Shown here piece by piece: positions 38,631-48,774 of a stretch of 64,000 nucleotides of DNA (position 1 is the stretch's first letter; every line of letters starts with the position of its first letter). Source of the DNA: Niebla homalea. Its lineage: Eukaryota; Ascomycota; Lecanoromycetes; Lecanorales; Ramalinaceae. Where the stretch lies: contig JAHGAU010000011.1 in assembly GCA_019925105.1 (NCBI GenBank), forward strand, positions 1,116,001 to 1,180,000, written 5' to 3'. The position numbers and the translations under genes are program-made. The notes beneath the pieces are model-generated. The model saw only the letters and a list, made by a program, of their open reading frames with translations. It was not told the DNA's origin and searched no databases.

Positions 38631-38644
38631 ATTTTGGCACTTGC

Positions 38645-39453
38645 ATGGCCTGCCTTGTTTGCCTGGCATGCATCCGTGACAACATGCCCACAAAAAACAG
38701 AAAAAAGCGACCTCCCCGTCGGTATCACCACTGTGTATACCATCATGCTTGCCTTGTCGGTAGTGACGGTGAGGTGGAGGAAGCGACGGGCGTGATCCGG
38801 ATGTCTGTAGCATGTGTGGTGGTGGTTGAGGGATGGCCGTTGAGGCTGGAGTGTTAATAAGTACGTCCCGGGAAATTGTCTCAAAGCCACCCGGTTTATA
38901 GTCGTGGATTTCTCAGCTGAGAGAAGTCGAGTGCCGTGATGTCCGTGGTTTTGCCGTGTACTCTCTGGTAGCGTGTATGTGTGTTGGTGGCGGGGGTGTT
39001 GTCTGTAGTGTTACCCGCAAAGGTGTTGTTGCTGATGAGCCGTGCACTGGAGTGCTTGCTCCCTGTGTAGTTTTTGTGCCGACCGTGAGGCGTGTATGAC
39101 TGACGGTGCTTGCTGAGCTGTTGATCGTGTTGTATGGCTCGTCGTAGCTGAATTGCTCGTCGTCGCAAAAGGTGGGAAGCCGGGCTCCAGCCTTCAGAAG
39201 TATCAAAGTGACGCAACAGGCCGAACCAACGCAGACGCAAAGGTGAGGAGTGTACATACTCCATTATCCACTGGCCAAAAGACGCGCACGGGGATTTGGA
39301 CGCAGGTGTCGTCCCAAAGCACCTGCTCTCTCAACCTCCACCACCAACTTCGCGTACCCTGGGCATGCCTAACCCGCTCTTCCCTGGCCCAGCGCTCAAC
39401 GTTCAGGTGTATGCAAGCCTCGTCATAGGTTATTGATCTCGAGATGTTTGGTA
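38645..39453. other. Unassigned sequence between gypsy end and tRNA-like sequence
   Basis: Normal base composition, G/T-rich on the plus strand. Open frames on both strands overlap without any recognisable motif. Possibly inserted DNA that splits the right-hand LTR. Confidence 0.3.
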
Positions 39454-39524
39454 AGTCTGTGGGGGGTCGAACCGCCATCCTCCGGGTTATGAGCCCGGCG
39501 TGCTGCATGTTACACTAACAGCCT
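39454..39524 (-). tRNA. tRNA-Met(CAT)-like sequence, probably a pseudogene
   Basis: On the minus strand: acceptor AGGCTGT/ACAGACT (one G-A mismatch), TA, D-stem GTGT/GCAC, a perfect 5-bp anticodon stem CCGGG/CCCGG around loop CTCATAA (anticodon CAT), and T-loop TTCGACC. Two defects: the D-loop lacks the conserved GG pair, and the 3' side of the T-stem is one base short (CCCC against GGCGG, a lost G). No T-run follows as a Pol III terminator. Likely a decayed copy. Confidence 0.6.
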
Positions 39525-39550
39525 GGTGTCGCTTCTGTGATGATCGGGGT

Positions 39551-39608
39551 GACTCATGACTGGAGCCACTCATGTCGTCTGGAGCCACTCATGTATGACG
39601 ACATGAGT
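39551..39608 (+). repeat. Short tandem and inverted repeat
   Basis: CTGGAGCCACTCATG occurs twice (39,560 and 39,579), followed by ACGACATGAGT, the inverse of the ACTCATGTCGT between them. A hairpin-forming arm of about 11 bp results. Confidence 0.5.
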
Positions 39609-39844
39609 AGGATCGAAACCAAGCTATTGCTAAATCGGACAAGGCTGTTCATCTCAAACGCAAGTACATGCTTGGTTTCCTCAGCGTTTTCAGGTCGAGG
39701 CACATGATCTGGCATGTCACCCACCGTCCAAACCACCAAAGAGAAAGAACTGGATCAAAAAACTTGCAGCTGGTGCGGCTAACCGCAACTGCTCTACTTG
39801 CCACATCATGTCCCAAGTCGGAAGTATGCGAACAGCGTCTGTTA

Positions 39845-40062
39845 AACGGTGTCACGGTATACGGGGACGAAACTACGAGAGTATCCTTCGAGGGCCTGGT
39901 ACATGATTTTCCTACTGTATGGCATGGACACTGGATTTGTCAATGTCCCTAAAAGACAAATGGATGAAACTGTCACTTCGCTCAGATTGGGAATCACGTA
40001 TGAAGAACAAAACAAAGGGATACCCTCTCGGACTAAGAGATCGGGCGGTCGTGGACAAGTAT
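39845..40062 (+). pseudogene. Fragment of a second gypsy pol (protease-to-RT linker)
   Basis: Frames relay TVYGDETTRVSFEGLVHDF, then GFVNVP, KWMKLSLRSDWESRM and KGYPLGLRDRAVVDK. The last motif is the stretch immediately before the RT in many fungal gypsy elements. It stops at 40,062, exactly where the repeat shared with 30,308-30,438 begins. It is not the same sequence as the linker of the 30-38 kb element, so it comes from another family. Confidence 0.55.
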
Positions 40063-40194
40063 GGCAGGTGTGCTCCCACCAAGGTTATCTTAATTGCACT
40101 TTTTTTTTTTTTTATAACATAGCTTTTTGGTATCATCATCCACATAATTGATCACCCCTTCACTCAAAACAATTAATCGTCCTTCAGCGTGAGC
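40063..40194 (+). repeat. Right-hand copy of the 30,308 repeat
   Basis: See 30,308-30,438. The T-run here is expanded to about 15 bases. Mismatches include C/T changes. Candidate 3' LTR fragment or an independent short repeat. Confidence 0.6.
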
Positions 40195-40897
40195 TCTGGG
40201 AATGAAGCAAAACAAGAATTGCGCTTTTGCTCGCCAGTAGTTCTATTGGGTTGTTTCGGCTACGAAAGGCCAAAAATCTTTAGGAAGACCTTCGCTGATG
40301 GATGGCCGCACATCCCCGTAATAAAAAAGGAGTTGGTTTCAATGTATCTTAGAGGAGCGGAAAAGACTATCAGAAATGCCATAGAACTTCACGTTTTGGC
40401 GCACGTCAATGTCCCCGCCAGCAGTAACACTAACCGAGCGAGCGAGCGACGCTATGTTCGAATATGTTATATCGTAGGATCGGAAATTCAATGAGCATGA
40501 GCTCTCAAAGAAAAAAGGAATACGAGGCAATAACATCTAGAAAGGGGGAAACCACGGAAGACACAGGCGATTGGATGCATGAAGGGATACAAACACCAAA
40601 AAGGGCTGACTAAAAGGGGTGGAATGACTTCGTACACACTTTGGAAAGCAAGCGCAAGACCAGATAGCATAGCAAGGAACCTACACCTCACTCACTTGGA
40701 TGGGTGGCTTTCGGCCCATCTTCAATTGCACTCCATTGCAAGTCGCTGTTTCATCACTTTTGCTCTTTCATTGCTTCCCATCTTTTTCTACGTCCGTAAG
40801 AAGAGGTTCACTGTTCTTCACAAGATGGACCGTGTCAACGCAAATGTGTCAGGAGGAAACGGAGTCCCACGCCCTCTTTTCCCTATCCAGAATTTGG
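40195..40897. other. No supported gene
   Basis: A 101-codon plus-strand frame (40189-40494) and shorter ones are present, but none has motifs or splice signals that convince me. Confidence 0.35.
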
Positions 40898-41092
40898 GAT
40901 AAAACCTGTGCTCTTTATAGCGGACACGCCGAAAAGAAAAATCGTACCTCTTGTTTAATAGGACGTTTTACTCCTTAAAATTTAACTTCTACTGAACTTT
41001 CTACCGCTCCGTCTTACGAGTTAAACCTCTCTCCCTTTATGCTTTTTAATTCCTTCCTCGCTATTGAAAGCGGATTAAGAACTGTCACAAGC
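40898..41092 (+). repeat. Tandem-type duplication, copy 1
   Basis: Shares with 41,221-41,412 the blocks GATAAAACC-GTGCTCTTTATAG, CGAAAA-GAAAAATCGTAC, TACGAGTT-AACCTCTC and TAATTCCTTCCTCGCTAT, in the same order and orientation. The copies are about 320 bases apart. Confidence 0.7.
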
Positions 41093-41094
41093 AT

Positions 41095-41212
41095 GGACGT
41101 ATGAGTGTGATGGGGTAGTATGAAATGAGTATGATCTATGGCTCGCATGACGCCTCAGTGGCACTCCATGCCCGCAACACTACCACCATGCCTGCACTAG
41201 GCTGACACTTAT
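41095..41212 (+). repeat. Dispersed repeat, less mutated copy (partner 21,641-21,825)
   Basis: Lies between the two duplicated segments at 40,898 and 41,221. Contains ATGGACGTATGAGTGTGATG and CATGCCCGCAACACTACCAC. The partner beside the left AT block carries the RIP-type changes. Confidence 0.7.
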
Positions 41213-41220
41213 TTAGCGTC

Positions 41221-41412
41221 TTTAGATAAAACCGGTGCTCTTTATAGCGGATACTCCGAAAAAGAAAAATCGTACACTGCCGCTTATGCTCTTGTTCAAT
41301 AGCACGTTTGCTCCCAAAACTTTAGCTTCTACCGCTCAGTCCTACGAGTTGAACCTCTCCCTCTGTCCTTTCTAATTCCTTCCTCGCTATCGAAAGCGGA
41401 GGAAGAACCTTG
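41221..41412 (+). repeat. Tandem-type duplication, copy 2
   Basis: Partner of 40,898-41,092; see there. This copy contains an extra GCCGCTTATGCT block and fewer T substitutions. Confidence 0.7.
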
Positions 41413-41628
41413 TCTGTACATTAATTGTCTTACATAGGTTATCGTGTGCACTGAGATGTCATCGCTGGCGAGGGCATTTACAGCCTATACAGCATGACTC
41501 TTCCCTTCCCTCAAGAGTAAAAGTATAGAGCGTTAACGAAATATCCGACAACAGTCGCAAACTCCACCCAACCTGTGTCGGGCGCTGTGATTTACAGGTG
41601 ACTGTAGAAGTCGGGGAGTCCAAAAAAA

Positions 41629-43544
41629 TCACCATACATCGACCGAGTCCTCATGCCGGCGATCTCTGCCCCTCTTGCGTACCTGATCCTCCGTCATGCC
41701 GCCCACCAAGACGTAATCCGCGGGGAAATCGCTGGGGTACCTAGGCGTGCGCCATGGCCGCAGACCGATGTGGCGATTGTAGCCGACCCAGATCTTCAAC
41801 CGGTCGGATTGATACCATGGCTCGGTCCCGTAGATTCGGATGGGCTCGACCTGAGCATACGCCGTCCCTGAAAGGCAATGTTCCTCCAGAATCTCCTGCT
41901 CCACCAGCTTTTCTTCCTCCGGCCGAGTCCCCGTGGCAATCTCCACCCGACCGGCATAAGGGAATTCCTGCAACAGCTTCTCCAACGTTGTTCCGGACTT
42001 GTCTCTTTCTTCCCTGTAATTGGACGGATGGTACGTTGGCTTGGGCGCCTCTGGAGCCTCCAGAGAAGATGATGATGAGGGAGCAGGGGCAGCTGAGGCC
42101 ATAGCCTTGGGATGAGGTTCAGGAGATGTGGCGTCCGTGGCTGCAAGGGCAGCAAGTGGGGTATCTTCAGGAGTAGAAGCCGCTTCAGCACCTCCAGTAT
42201 CTGGTGAAGCTCTTCTTCTTCTGCGCGGAGAGGATGTTGGGATCGGTATGGACGACTTGTTCTTTGCGGCTTTGCTGGATGAAGCCGCGGTACTCTGCAT
42301 GAAACCGGGCGTTTTCTCGGCTTTCCTCTGCGGCATGGGTAAAGGTCGTGACCCTTGGAGTGTTTCATCCACTGCTCTTGTTACATCTTGAACTTCCACC
42401 TTGTCTGGCAGGCCTTGTTGATCTGCATGATCGTTCCCAGCCGGTGTGGCAGGGACCGTCGGCTGTTCTGCAGCCAGATGCTCTTGCTGTTCTGCAAATA
42501 GGGCCGGAGCGCTGACTTGCCCTCCGCTCCGGTCATCTGGGGTGAAATGTAAGGCGGGGGGAAATGTTGTGATTGAGCCCCCTGGATTCAGAGGCGGTGG
42601 CGGTGGTTCGATAATGGGCGCCGGGGTCTCATGTTGCTCTCCGCCGGGGAAGGTTGAGTGGACTGTGAGAAGGAAGGCAGAGGAGCTGGAACAATGTCTG
42701 CCGGGACTGGGACTGGGTCCTGCTGTCCTTCAAGATTGTTCTGGATATTCGGGATACTCTTCTCGGGAGACCGGGTTTGACCTACGGATGGACTTCGAGT
42801 GTCATCCAGCTCTGGGCTTTGCGCAGATGAAGAGGAGGGGGAGGTTCTGCGACCTTATCTTCAGTCGCCGAGGTCTTCAATTCTGTACACAGCGTCCAGA
42901 TACCATTCTGTCCTCCATTATTGTCGGAAGGCTGCGTAGGTTGCACGGGGGAAGGTAAAGCGTCCGGGAGGGTAGTCTTGGGATCTGGAGGAGGAGCCGG
43001 AGTAGAAGATTGAGGAGGCGGAGGTAGAGGAGTGGGAGGAGGAGAGAAGAGAGGTGGAGGTGGAGGAGGAGGAGGAGGAGGAGCAGTATCAGGCGTCTTC
43101 TCGCGATATCTAGAAGGTTGTTAGGATCGTGCCTTCGTGCCTCTGTACAAAAGGATCTGGATGAACCCACAAAAGATGATAGGTCAGTATGCAGGTGGGA
43201 AGAGTCAAGACCAAGGCGGAGCTTATCTCATAGGGTTCCTTCCATGCTTGATAGTCTGGAGGTTCCAGCTCGCTGTGAAGGTCCCAGCGCCAGCAATATT
43301 GTGCTATGACAAAGGACACCAGCAAGCTCCACCCATGGAAGGAGACGAGCAGGGTTATGGGGATGACGATGACGATAGCTCTTTGACGAAGCCTCGCGAA
43401 AGCCGCCGCCAATTGGCTGTCTGGCTGGCGAGAATCCATCGCGATAGCGCGTGTGCGTGAGACGGCGTCATTAGCTGCAGCTTTAAGTTGAGCCGTTTTG
43501 ACGGTCGCTTCAACTCTAAGAGGTATTATTGTCTTCATAATCAT
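41629..43544 (-). CDS. Proline-rich protein with two predicted membrane segments, unknown function
   Basis: Model: exon 1 43544-43171, intron 43170-43110 (61 bases, GTGGGT donor, CCTAAC branch, TTCTAG acceptor), exon 2 43109-42786, intron 42785-42686 (100 bases, GTAGGT donor, TTCCAG acceptor), exon 3 42685-41629; 584 aa with all phases consistent. The first intron is well supported; the second is less sure because a coding-like third frame (SPELDDTRSP, VPVPADIVPAPLP) is discarded by it. Exon 1 holds two hydrophobic stretches (about residues 54-85 and 105-122), exon 2 a long proline run, and exon 3 Ser/Ala/Pro-rich sequence then a folded-looking end (RIYGTEPWYQSDRLKIWVGY, PADYVLVGGMTEDQV). No known domain recognised. 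Confidence 0.5.
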
Positions 43545-45611
43545 TGGTGCAGTAATGAAAATTGTGTAATTTAAAAATTAGACTGCGAACCTAGCCCGGG
43601 CTTGGCACCCTCCGTACAGATTAATATATTACATTCTTTGCAACTCGGAAAAGGAAGGTTAACCCTAACTCTCCATCCACTTGCAATTCTCATATCGCAA
43701 ATTACACCAAGACTAGCGCCAATAGGAATCGAACCCATAGTGAAATATAACAAATACCTACGGAGTACGATCGCCCCATCCGCTTCTCCATCTGACGTAG
43801 ACACGAAAGTCAACTTTTCTGACACACCAGAGACGGGACAGCGTGTTGGATTGGAGGCTGCGTCTTATATCATTATTCTGGGTCGTAAAAGCGTTTTCTT
43901 CCAAGTTGCTCGAGGCGCCTTAGGAAGCGTCGTCGATCGTTGCCTGAGACGGTCCTCGGGGAGTTTCGGATGGAGCCTGATTGACGGGCGCTTAAGACTT
44001 GGATGACCCTTTTCAACTTGCAGGGCTGCCTTGAGTGCCTTCGCCTTCCAAGGATTGTTTTGGAGAGTGTTTTGGAGAGGGTTTTGGGCTCAATTGGCGC
44101 TTCAAGCCGTCCATGTTTAACCTACTCTAGCCTTTCGAGCTCCTCGTCGACTACCGCTTCTTGATGATAGTGCCGGTGATGCGTAGTTAAGCTGAAATCA
44201 GTTAGGCGTCTTGTCTACAAATACACGGCCTGATCTTGCAAGCCAGATAGGCGCAGCCAAAAGCATAACGCGCGGTGGCGCGGACGGTGCATCCAAAGAT
44301 CTGCTATGCGTGAGCAATGTAGATCTAAAGCAGTCGGAGAATCAGAAGCATGTTGCTAGTATCAGCGCCGCCTGAAGAGCGGTCAAGAGGGGAGCTTATA
44401 CCACCCGGTAGTTGATCGATCGTATGCATGAGCACGCGCCGGAACTTGCATTAGTGAAAAAGCACGTGCAGCTCGTTGTATCGGCGGTTCGAGTCTCGTC
44501 CCTTCTGGCAATCTTTCACCCTGAGCTCTACCAATTGAAATGCGACGGTCATCATAGTGGAAAGTTCGAGGACTGATTAATGACAAGTGATGCAGTCAGT
44601 ACCTTTGCCTGGATAGTCTGGTGTGTACTCTGGAGTCTTCCCCGTCTACAAAGGACAAGGTTGCATCCTGCATGCACTACAGGTTGGTCCAGTAAGACAC
44701 CAAAAGCCATAAAGTTTCCCCGCCATCGATGCAACGGACGTGATTGCATTCATGTGTCGGGCGAATACGGGAAATGGCGGTGAAACCAAATTGGCGGTAT
44801 TTGAGATGAAAAAGTCTGGAGCTTCCCTTGCATTATCGCTATTCCGCATCGCGTCCAAGGTAATCCGGGAATGTCGAAATGCGACCTCTGGCTGAGTGAG
44901 GGCACGTTATCACCCTTGGTCTTGGAGGAATTATTGGCGAGAAAGACTGCACCAATAGCATCTGTGATCCTTGAGATCCTGCGGCGTTACTCGCATTAGT
45001 ATTTCCGGCTACGCTGAGGTCAGTAAATCACCAGTGGAAAAGACTCTATCGCTCCCAAGACGATCGTCACAAGCTTCCCAGTGTCTTCGCCCTGCCAGCA
45101 GTACCAGAGCGAGAACAGATCCCTGCAATGGATGAGGTGACTTGCCAGGATGACCCTGAAGGAATAGTTTGTTCCGGGGATAGCCTGCCACTGGTATTGA
45201 TGGCCCCAAACAGATCTTGGCGGATCCTGGATCTCTGCAATGAAGTCTTCCCTCCCTGCGAACATAGTCCAGCCATATTGGGCGCCTGTAAAACGGACTT
45301 GACGGCCAAGACTTAGATCGGCTTGCTTGATATTCGTGCCACGACGATGGGATTAGTAGCTTTGCCAAGGCAGCCTTTCGATTGCCTGACAGTATTGCGT
45401 CTTCTCTGCGTCTGGGGAGGCTTACCAAGGAATCGCGGAGACCCGCTAATGAAAGTCAGCGGCCTCTCAGGCCGGAGCTGACGACACGAGACACGCCACC
45501 AGCCTTACTTAACGTGGATCGCCATGCATGGCTCAGAGATCTGGACTCCATCTGTTCAGTGGAAACAGCGGTCATCAACCGGCAACAAGACGCAAGAGCG
45601 AGCGTTCTCAT
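43545..45611. other. Decayed or non-coding stretch; no gene called
   Basis: Contains a T-arm-like GGTTCGATTCC on the minus strand (about 43,728) without a foldable tRNA around it. On the minus strand near 45,265-45,020 is a protein-like frame, WGHQYQWQAIPGTNYSFRV, with no start or family. Other frames are short and conflicting. Confidence 0.35.
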
Positions 45612-45885
45612 GGCAAAATGTGATATTCTTGTCCCCAGTTCGATGCGAGAAGCTCGAGAAAGGTCCAAACCGGCTTAGCGGCTTCCAATATGCACTACTG
45701 TTGACAGATGTTTCTGAAAAGTTGATATGCTGATCTCCCAACTCAACGGCAGAGGCTTGAGAAGTGACCAGTCCGGCTTAGTGGCTTCTGTTAGGCGGTC
45801 TGAGGAAATGTGATCTGCTTCGCCCCAATCCAACGCCAAAGGCCCAAGAATTGTCCCATCTGGCTTAGTGGTTTCCATATGCTTC
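45612..45885 (-). repeat. Three tandem imperfect repeats of about 90 bp with protein-level repeat on the minus strand
   Basis: Units at about 45,612-45,690, 45,716-45,790 and 45,806-45,882 share GGCTTAGYGGYTTC on the plus strand. Read on the minus strand, they give EAAKPVWTFLELLASNWGQE, EATKPDWSLLKPLPLSW and ETTKPDGTILGPLALDWGEA, a repeat with Lys-Pro and a Trp about 14 residues later. The upstream frame opens at 46,034, and frameshifts or stops separate the units, so this is probably a remnant of a repeat protein. Confidence 0.5.
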
Positions 45886-46034
45886 CTCGAACGCCACCAT
45901 GATGGTCCCCTCTCGTCATGTAATTCCTCCACCGCCTTCAAGATCAACTTTTGACAAGAATGACGAAGCAGCGCCAGCGTGCGTACACATACACCTAAGC
46001 ATCCGTGGATGTATTTGATCGGAGCGTCATCCAT

Positions 46035-46963
46035 AAAGGTTAATATTATCCATGGTCCACAGCTGAGTGGACATCATAGCACATGAGACCCTCCGTTCCG
46101 AAGTGGCTCCGGGTTTCTGTCAGGCGTGTGAGGACTGGATCCTGCCATGCAATGATTGAGGATTGAGTGTTGCAGAGAGTGTCTTTTACGAATTCGGTCC
46201 CCAAAAGAAGGAAAAGATGGGGTCGAGGGTCGGTGACAAAAGTCCCCGCCGACAGCAAATCTGGGGAATCTCTCCAGTAACGCGGTATCACCGTAAAAGC
46301 CTTCGAAAATCCCCAAAAAAATCCACTGAGAGCCTTTGAGTACTTGAAGACTCTTGTTCCCGAGGTTTATAGGATTTTGATAGAATCTGAGGCTGCTCCA
46401 AGGTAATAATTTGAGCGAAGTACAGCCGGAAGAAATCTTTACAATCGGCGAGGCCGCTCGGCAGGAAGCGTTCGGCGAAACTTGCCATCTTGAGCCAAAA
46501 TCGTGTCTAGAACTAACACTAATTCTTCCACGTTCTGAAAAATCCGCCCGGCGTACTGAGAATTAAGCGATACACTGCCTCGACTAAATTTCCTCCACCA
46601 TGAATTTGACATTTTGGCATCCAGATCACATCGTCCTGTTTCCCTTTCCCACTACCCTGCGTCCGTGGGAAAGGGTTTCAACCGCAAGGACTGAGGTATG
46701 TACCATAACAGCGCCCGCTTCTGCAGAAATACTCCCCGTTTCTCACTGACGTCTCATTATTAGTATGCCCAAGCTCTTCTCTCGCTCATGCGCCCCTCCC
46801 CCGCTCCGGCCAAAGTGGCCTTCCTGGTTGCGGAGACTTCCCATCCTGAAGCTGGAAGGCCGTGTCACACCATAAGAGCGCAGCCGCCAGATCCGTCTTT
46901 ACGAGCACTAGAGGGGGAGAAATAGTCCTGCATCAGCACAGGATAACAAGGCCCAAGTGTTGA
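46035..46963. other. Short minus-strand frames, no complete gene
   Basis: A minus-strand ATG at 46,488 with good context opens MASFAERFLPSGLADCKDFF but ends after 66 codons. Other frames continue with protein-like sequence (RYWRDSPDLLSAGTFVTD), suggesting a frameshifted gene remnant running toward the tandem repeat at 45.6-45.9 kb. The plus strand shows nothing convincing. Confidence 0.3.
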
Positions 46964-47419
46964 TCAGGTGGTCCAAGATTCCTTCCGACCTCTCCCATAT
47001 ATGTACGCGAAACCCGGCAGATACTCCGCCTCCATCTCTTGGATCCCTTCCGCCCTCTCCAGGGGCCATCCCGCCTCCCTCTTCCCCATCCTGCACTCTT
47101 CCTCCCACCGCTCCCCGCGTGGGTCATGAAAGGGGAAAGCAAAACCGGCGACATTTGTTGATCGCTTGACGTTTAGAAACAACCGGGTGGAGATGCAACA
47201 AAAGACCTTGGCTATTGATGGAGCTTCCACCCACACCCACTGCACTTCGGTCGGATCCGCAATGTACCAGTCCCCAGCCAAATTCTCTGCCGTTAAGATC
47301 CGCATGATAACAGAATCGCTCAACATGCCACCATCTCGAAGTGTCTGCAAAGTCTGCTGTGGTATGGTCTTGTCAAATATGATCAATGGAAGTGGTGCCG
47401 GCAAATCCTGAATCATCAT
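46964..47419 (-). CDS. Hypothetical protein, possibly the N-terminal lobe of a second Ulp1-like protease
   Basis: 151 codons from ATG 47,419. GGMLSDSVIMRILTAENL followed by DWYIADPTE resembles the spacing of the first protease segment in the gene at 21.9-24.7 kb (GQWLSSTAIQLILASFDLP then YRVLDPAF). No His-Trp, Asp or Cys motif follows, so a catalytic domain is absent here. Either it is a truncated fragment or the likeness is chance. The second half is charged, with no motif. Confidence 0.35.
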   Translation of the reverse strand: MMIQDLPAPLPLIIFDKTIPQQTLQTLRDGGMLSDSVIMRILTAENLAGDWYIADPTEVQWVWVEAPSIAKVFCCISTRLFLNVKRSTNVAGFAFPFHDPRGERWEEECRMGKREAGWPLERAEGIQEMEAEYLPGFAYIYGRGRKESWTT

Positions 47420-48774
47420 TCACCTGTGGTAAGGCATGCCCAATCACCGCCCTGCAAGGCTATTGTCGCCCATGCTCTCAGCCGACTCCTAGGCTTGCAG
47501 TCCACATTCTTCAGCTGAACCTCGGAAGATCAGGCTTATCATCTGGACGATGTTTATTAGGTTAACTTACCTACCACACATCTCGAATCAGTTGTCATAA
47601 CGGGCTTGCACAAGGACTTCGGACGCTGGCGAAGTGGTGAAAAGAGGCTAGATATGCCCAGAGACGTGTATTAAGGATCAGGAGGAAGTGGGAGAGAGCA
47701 GGTCCATATGAGTTTTGAGGGCACCACCGGCGGTCTGCTCCGTGTGCGTGTTCTGGCTCGTGGACGAAGGTCTATCTATATACACTGCTCGCCGCTACAT
47801 CTGCGTCACTTGCGCGCCGACGATTCATGGTGCCATGGACCCCGTGTTATCTGTGTTGTAAGCGTTGCTTCGTCTGCAGGCCATATGAATCACTTGACAC
47901 TCCTACGGAATTTGGGCCAGCCTCTCACCTTTTGTGACAACGAGCAATTATGGCAACGAGATTGACCCTAATTCAGCATCATCCGTCATACAAGCCTCAC
48001 GCTCGGCACAAAGGCCACACATGGAGCGACGTTTACCAATGCGGCGGACAAACAGGGTTGGAGAACACCCACGGCGTCTCTAAGTTAAGCGATAAGAGCA
48101 AGGGCATAACAAGAGCAAGGGCATAACACGAGCAAGGGCATAACACGAGCAAGGGCATAACACGAGCAAGGGGCACGGTAATCCAAGAACGTACTCTGTC
48201 CCTCAAGCGGTCCATGTCGATCCCCGTTATTTAAGCTGCCCTCGTTTTTCCGTCCGCACGTTATCACTCCACCTGACTGCTCGACAACCGATGATCGGTA
48301 CTCTAGGCAAAATCAAGTCAACGCTGTTTCGAGAACCCGCTCAAATGTCGCAATTCTGGGGGCCAATCTCTGCTATCCGGAGGGTCTCATCAAAATTGGC
48401 CTGGTCGAACATCGAACACCCTCGAATGCCGTGACACCCGATGGTTGCCAATGATTCGAGGAGACAACGAGCTACAATAAGCCGTTCTTCTTAGCGTCGA
48501 CCCTTCGGATGTAAGATATTCTGGGCGGGACTGGGCGGAGAAGCTCGATTCGGATGTGCTGCCTGACTGACCGATTCTCCAAAGGCGTTCATAAGTTAAT
48601 GGATGATTTGACTGGATTTGTATAAAATAGTCTATGTCTAACCCTAACCACTTCCTATTTGATAAGGTGGTTGAAATCTCCTGGATGTGGTTTTGCAAAC
48701 ATCTGTTCAGATGATCAATGACCCGGTCAAGAGATACAGTACGCCCCGTGTTGCGAAGCGGACCGATCGGTTCA
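47420..48774. other. Intergenic; holds a 17-bp minisatellite
   Basis: No credible gene. Frames at 47708-47965 (+) and 48390-48698 (-) lack features. Confidence 0.35.
48096..48176 (+). repeat. 17-bp minisatellite, about 4.7 units
   Basis: Unit GAGCAAGGGCATAACAC, four nearly identical copies starting at 48,096, 48,113, 48,130 and 48,147, and a partial fifth at 48,164. Confidence 0.9.

Noticed and set aside
43571..43830. Possible tRNA or organelle-derived (NUMT) sequence with a GGTTCGATTCC T-arm on the minus strand
   Set aside because: The T-stem pairs, but neither a D-arm, an anticodon arm nor a full acceptor stem can be folded; mitochondrial origin cannot be shown without a search.
44400..44520. 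GGTTCGAGTC motif suggesting a tRNA on the plus strand
   Set aside because: T-stem does not pair and no acceptor stem is found.
48096..48176. 17-bp repeat as a CRISPR-like array
   Set aside because: No spacers between units and a fungal context; a simple minisatellite.
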